Assembly: GCA_050633525.1 (NCBI GenBank)
Contig: JBOEGR010000033.1
Location: 10,533 to 74,532 of the forward strand
Reading direction: 5' to 3'
From: CANLBN01 sp050633525
GTDB taxonomy: Bacteria; Pseudomonadota; Gammaproteobacteria; Pseudomonadales; Cellvibrionaceae
Length of the DNA: 64,000 bases
Shown here: piece after piece, positions 61,266 to 64,000 of the stretch
Layout of the letters: each line of letters opens with the position of its first letter
Numbering within the stretch: the first letter of the stretch is position 1
Program-made: the position numbers and the translations under genes
Notes under the pieces: generated by a model
The model's input: only the letters and a program-made list of their open reading frames with translations
What the model was told of the DNA's origin: nothing
The model's database searches: none

Positions 61266-63317
61266 CTAGATTAACATAACTCGCTTTTTACCCCTAAACA
61301 AAAGCATCATTAAAAGGGCTATCAGAGGAAAGCCCTGAGCACCCCCACTACCACCTCCACCACTAGATGAGTCTGGATCTGAGGAGTTAGGCGCTGATGA
61401 TGATGAGACCCTAAAATCTCCATTACTTACGGCATAAAAGACATTATTAACACAGCTAACCATGACTCTGGCTGAACTAGTCGTATTCGTAGGTACAGAT
61501 ATTGTTTGTCGCCCATCATTAGCAACACTACTCGCAAGAGCTGTAGTAAAGTTAGAACCATCATCTGAGTAAAGGATATCAACTGTGGTGCAACTCACCG
61601 GAGCCGAATTAGTGTCAGCCACATCCCAAGTCACATCCGCTGAGCCTTGATTCCAAGTATCGCCCGAATTAGGCGAAGTGACCTCAAAAGGCCCAGCGCT
61701 CGTTGTCACGGAGACCACTTTGTTTTCAAATGCTGTCTCGCCATTGCCATCACGTACAGTAAAACGGAAGTTTAAATTACGGTTAGTTGTTGGAAAGGCT
61801 TCGCCTGCTGTAATAGAACCATCCAGCACATCAGGTAGATTAGGAAAGTAACGAATAGGAGAAGAACCGGGTTCTATCGAGCGAAATATCGTTCGACTAC
61901 CATTATCAACCCATTGGGATTGACTGGACGTCGAGGTACCTGCATCCATCTGCTCCCACGTATAACTTAAGGTATCCCCATCAACATCCGTTGCAGATCC
62001 CGTCAGAACAAACGGTGTATTAGCAGGGATAGTAACGTCACTTCCAGCGTTAGCATTTGGAGTGGAATTCGCCGGCGCTGTTAGTCCGGCACAACTGCCC
62101 CCTGTGGAGCCGTTTTGGATAAAGGCTGTAATTTCAGCAATAGAGCCCGCATGAAAATAGGCGTCAGAATTATTCTGTAAGTTTTCAGAGCCACAAATAC
62201 CAGCATAAGCCATAATAGTTGAACCACTACCTGGCTCATAAGCCGTAGACCCATTACGATTGGAGCCTGCACAGCTATCGGTCGTTCCATTAAAGGTGTG
62301 ATTAGCACCAAACTGATGACCAATTTCATGAGCAACAAAGTCGATATAAAAAACATCACTCGTTGGATTATTTAAGCCTGTCAAGCCTCTTGCTTTGATA
62401 CTGTTATCACATACACTGCGAAGCGTTGCCACACCACCAGTACCTGTGCCAAATAAATGACCGATATCATAGTTAGCGCTACCAATCACACTATTAATAT
62501 TCGTCTGATTTAGAGAGAGGTCGCCAAAGCCATCATTGGCATAGGGGTCTGTACCAGGGTCGGTATAAACAATCGAACTATTATTGGCAATGAGTACTAA
62601 ACGAATAGCTAGATCATTTTCGTACACTTCATTGACACGGTTAATTGCTGTAGTGATGGCTGCAATACCATCTGAAACAGTGCCACCAAAAAATTGTGTA
62701 TATTCACCTGTAGCTGCTACAGCCAAGCGATACGTTCTCAAGTTGCCATCTGAGCTGCCTTTAGCTAAATCGCGATTCGCTGCTCTTTGAGCTGAGTCGA
62801 GCAAATCGGTGTACATGACGTGATCAACGGGTCTCGACTCTAAAGGTACAGCATCCTTAGCCCTGTAAGAAATATAATGCTCAGCATTACCCACATATTG
62901 AGGGTCAATAAAAATAGTCTCACCATTATGATGGAACATCGCCCGAAAACCTGCAGGTGAAATATCAAAACGTCCTCGGTTTGCGGAGTCAGCAACATCA
63001 ACACCTCTAAATGTACGAATATCGGGGAATTGATCTAACAAGCCTTGCTCGGCAATGGGAGAATATTCAAGGTGGTAAATGGCAGTATCACCATTTGGAA
63101 GAGGTAGTTCGATATCGCTATTATCTGAATTTAGCAGCTGCTGTGTGATGAATTCTATATTAGCATCAAGGTTTCTCGCTGCAGATGCTTTAGCCATCAC
63201 GGTCTGATCTGTTCTGAGAGCAAACTCATCTGAATCTTGCCAATAACTAGCCGAGCTAGCCGTTACTGCGAAACTGGCAAAACTAGCCAAAATCAATATC
63301 CTTGAAAGCAACCTCAT
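61266..63317 (-). CDS. Secreted metzincin protease with GlyGly-CTERM, paralogue
   Basis: A 683-residue protein from the ATG at 63317, chosen because GGAG lies 7 bases before it. The zinc motif HEIGHQFGANH is at 330-340, and the Met-turn segment is STIMAYAGICG. The propeptide and catalytic domain align closely with the neighbouring protease. It lacks the Calx-beta domain of the neighbour, which explains the length difference. The tail GGGGSGGAQGFPLIALL...GKKR is another GlyGly-CTERM signal. The two genes form a tandem duplication, 120 bp apart. Confidence 0.9.
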   Translation of the reverse strand: MRLLSRILILASFASFAVTASSASYWQDSDEFALRTDQTVMAKASAARNLDANIEFITQQLLNSDNSDIELPLPNGDTAIYHLEYSPIAEQGLLDQFPDIRTFRGVDVADSANRGRFDISPAGFRAMFHHNGETIFIDPQYVGNAEHYISYRAKDAVPLESRPVDHVMYTDLLDSAQRAANRDLAKGSSDGNLRTYRLAVAATGEYTQFFGGTVSDGIAAITTAINRVNEVYENDLAIRLVLIANNSSIVYTDPGTDPYANDGFGDLSLNQTNINSVIGSANYDIGHLFGTGTGGVATLRSVCDNSIKARGLTGLNNPTSDVFYIDFVAHEIGHQFGANHTFNGTTDSCAGSNRNGSTAYEPGSGSTIMAYAGICGSENLQNNSDAYFHAGSIAEITAFIQNGSTGGSCAGLTAPANSTPNANAGSDVTIPANTPFVLTGSATDVDGDTLSYTWEQMDAGTSTSSQSQWVDNGSRTIFRSIEPGSSPIRYFPNLPDVLDGSITAGEAFPTTNRNLNFRFTVRDGNGETAFENKVVSVTTSAGPFEVTSPNSGDTWNQGSADVTWDVADTNSAPVSCTTVDILYSDDGSNFTTALASSVANDGRQTISVPTNTTSSARVMVSCVNNVFYAVSNGDFRVSSSSAPNSSDPDSSSGGGGSGGAQGFPLIALLMMLLFRGKKRVMLI

Positions 63318-63469
63318 ACTACTTCTCCACAAACACTTAAAATTATTGTTAATGATAGATGAAGTCTATAGATTCAACACAACTTATCAAGCTTGAAGGT
63401 TGTTTTTTGTGCAGTCGGTCTCGCTTATAGCAAGACTTAATTATTTGATTTTATTGGACTTATAAAAGC

Positions 63470-64000
63470 TTATTCCCACTCTATGGTAGCCGGAGGCTTA
63501 CTGGACACATCATAGGCCACACGAGAGATACCGGAGATTTCATTAATAATACGATTGGATACTTTTTCCAGCAGGTCGTAAGGTAAATGCGCCCAACGTG
63601 CGGTCATAAAGTCAATGGTCTCAACAGCTCGCAAACTGACGACCCATTCATAGCGGCGTGCGTCACCTACTACACCGACTGATTTCACTGGTAAAAATAC
63701 AACGAAGGCCTGACTCACTTTCTGATACCAATCAGCATTGTGTAGCTCTTCAATGAAAATAGCATCAGCTTCACGCAACAGATCGGCATACTCCTTTTTC
63801 ACTTCACCTAAAATCCGCACCCCCAAGCCAGGGCCTGGGAAAGGGTGGCGATAAACCATAGAGGCCGGCAAACCAAGAGCAACACCAATCTTGCGGACTT
63901 CATCCTTAAACAGTTCACGCAAAGGCTCAACCAGCTTGAGTTTCATGTCTTCCGGTAAACCACCCACATTATGGTGGGATTTAATCACATGAGCTTTACC
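63470..64000 (-). CDS. guaA: GMP synthase, C-terminal part (partial)
   Basis: The gene runs off the window end and lacks its N-terminal part. The remaining 177 or so residues include VIKSHHNVGGLPEDM, HPFPGPGLGVRILGEV and the C-terminal dimerisation domain ending PPATIEWE. The Pro-rich GPGLGVR segment belongs to the GMP synthase C-terminal domain. GuaA aminates XMP to GMP. The first visible codon is in the ATP pyrophosphatase-to-dimerisation region. Confidence 0.97.
   Translation of the reverse strand, partial: GKAHVIKSHHNVGGLPEDMKLKLVEPLRELFKDEVRKIGVALGLPASMVYRHPFPGPGLGVRILGEVKKEYADLLREADAIFIEELHNADWYQKVSQAFVVFLPVKSVGVVGDARRYEWVVSLRAVETIDFMTARWAHLPYDLLEKVSNRIINEISGISRVAYDVSSKPPATIEWE

Noticed and set aside
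63379..63408. Hairpin with T6 downstream on the plus strand between the second protease and guaA
   Set aside because: Both neighbouring genes run on the minus strand, so no transcript would end at it. I could not support it as a terminator or an operator.
1..64000. tRNA genes, rRNA, CRISPR arrays, insertion sequences, prophage
   Set aside because: No cloverleaf with a conserved T-loop, no regularly spaced repeats, no transposase, integrase or phage structural genes were seen by reading. A tRNA search program was not run.

Overview
The window is chromosomal DNA of a moderately AT-rich, diderm, LPS-bearing gammaproteobacterium. The gene orders resemble Pseudomonas (pilR-fimT-minor pilins, ispH-fkpB-lspA-ileS-ribF-murJ-rpsT, mreBCD-yhdP, gatCAB) and E. 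coli (yrbG-kdsDC-lptCAB-rpoN-ptsN-rapZ-ptsO). A compatible-solute cluster for glucosylglycerate and two GlyGly-CTERM secreted proteases suggest a marine or salt-exposed relative of the Cellvibrionales/Pseudomonadales. That placement is inference. No rRNA, tRNA, prophage, insertion sequence or CRISPR array was recognised.

Layout. 1-7.9 kb: the end of a PilR-like regulator, a FimT-like pilin, and the type IV pilus minor-pilin operon fimU-pilVWXY1Y2E on the minus strand, with possible AlgR-like and Vfr/CRP-like sites upstream. 8-14 kb: ispH, fkpB, lspA, ileS, ribF. 14.2-17.8 kb: an unusual four-gene lipid operon (ACP-type desaturase, acyl carrier protein, ketosynthase, patatin-like hydrolase) bracketed by two palindromic sequences and lying inside an otherwise conserved housekeeping block. 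18-20.7 kb: an MscS channel and murJ. 20.8-25.7 kb: a complete glucosylglycerate synthesis and phosphorolysis set (glycerate kinase, GPG phosphatase, GPG synthase, GH13 phosphorylase). 25.9-34.6 kb: rpsT, a YpjD-like protein, a DUF1631-PilZ pair below a perfect CRP-type site, a CNNM transporter, two Nudix hydrolases and small conserved proteins. 34.6-45.6 kb: a lone MlaC-like protein, then the yrbG-Lpt-RpoN-PTSNtr block, mgtE and darP. 45.6-52.3 kb: yhdP and mreDCB. 52.7-57.2 kb: gatCAB, a PA4642-like gene and a CysZ-like gene. 57.4-63.4 kb: small membrane proteins, a lipoprotein and two tandem paralogous secreted metzincin proteases. 63.5 kb to the end: the 3' part of guaA.

The best candidate for an undescribed system is the 14.2-17.8 kb operon. 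Its desaturase lies directly beside a dedicated carrier protein and an intact ketosynthase, and the last gene is a patatin-like protein with an altered nucleophile elbow. This suggests an ACP-tethered pathway that makes and then transfers or releases an unusual unsaturated acyl chain. Other points to check are a FimT with Asn instead of Glu5 but an intact GRxR DNA-binding motif, a 115-bp cruciform between mreB and mreC, an MreC whose conserved N-terminus has no standard start codon, and an orphan terminator between divergent genes.
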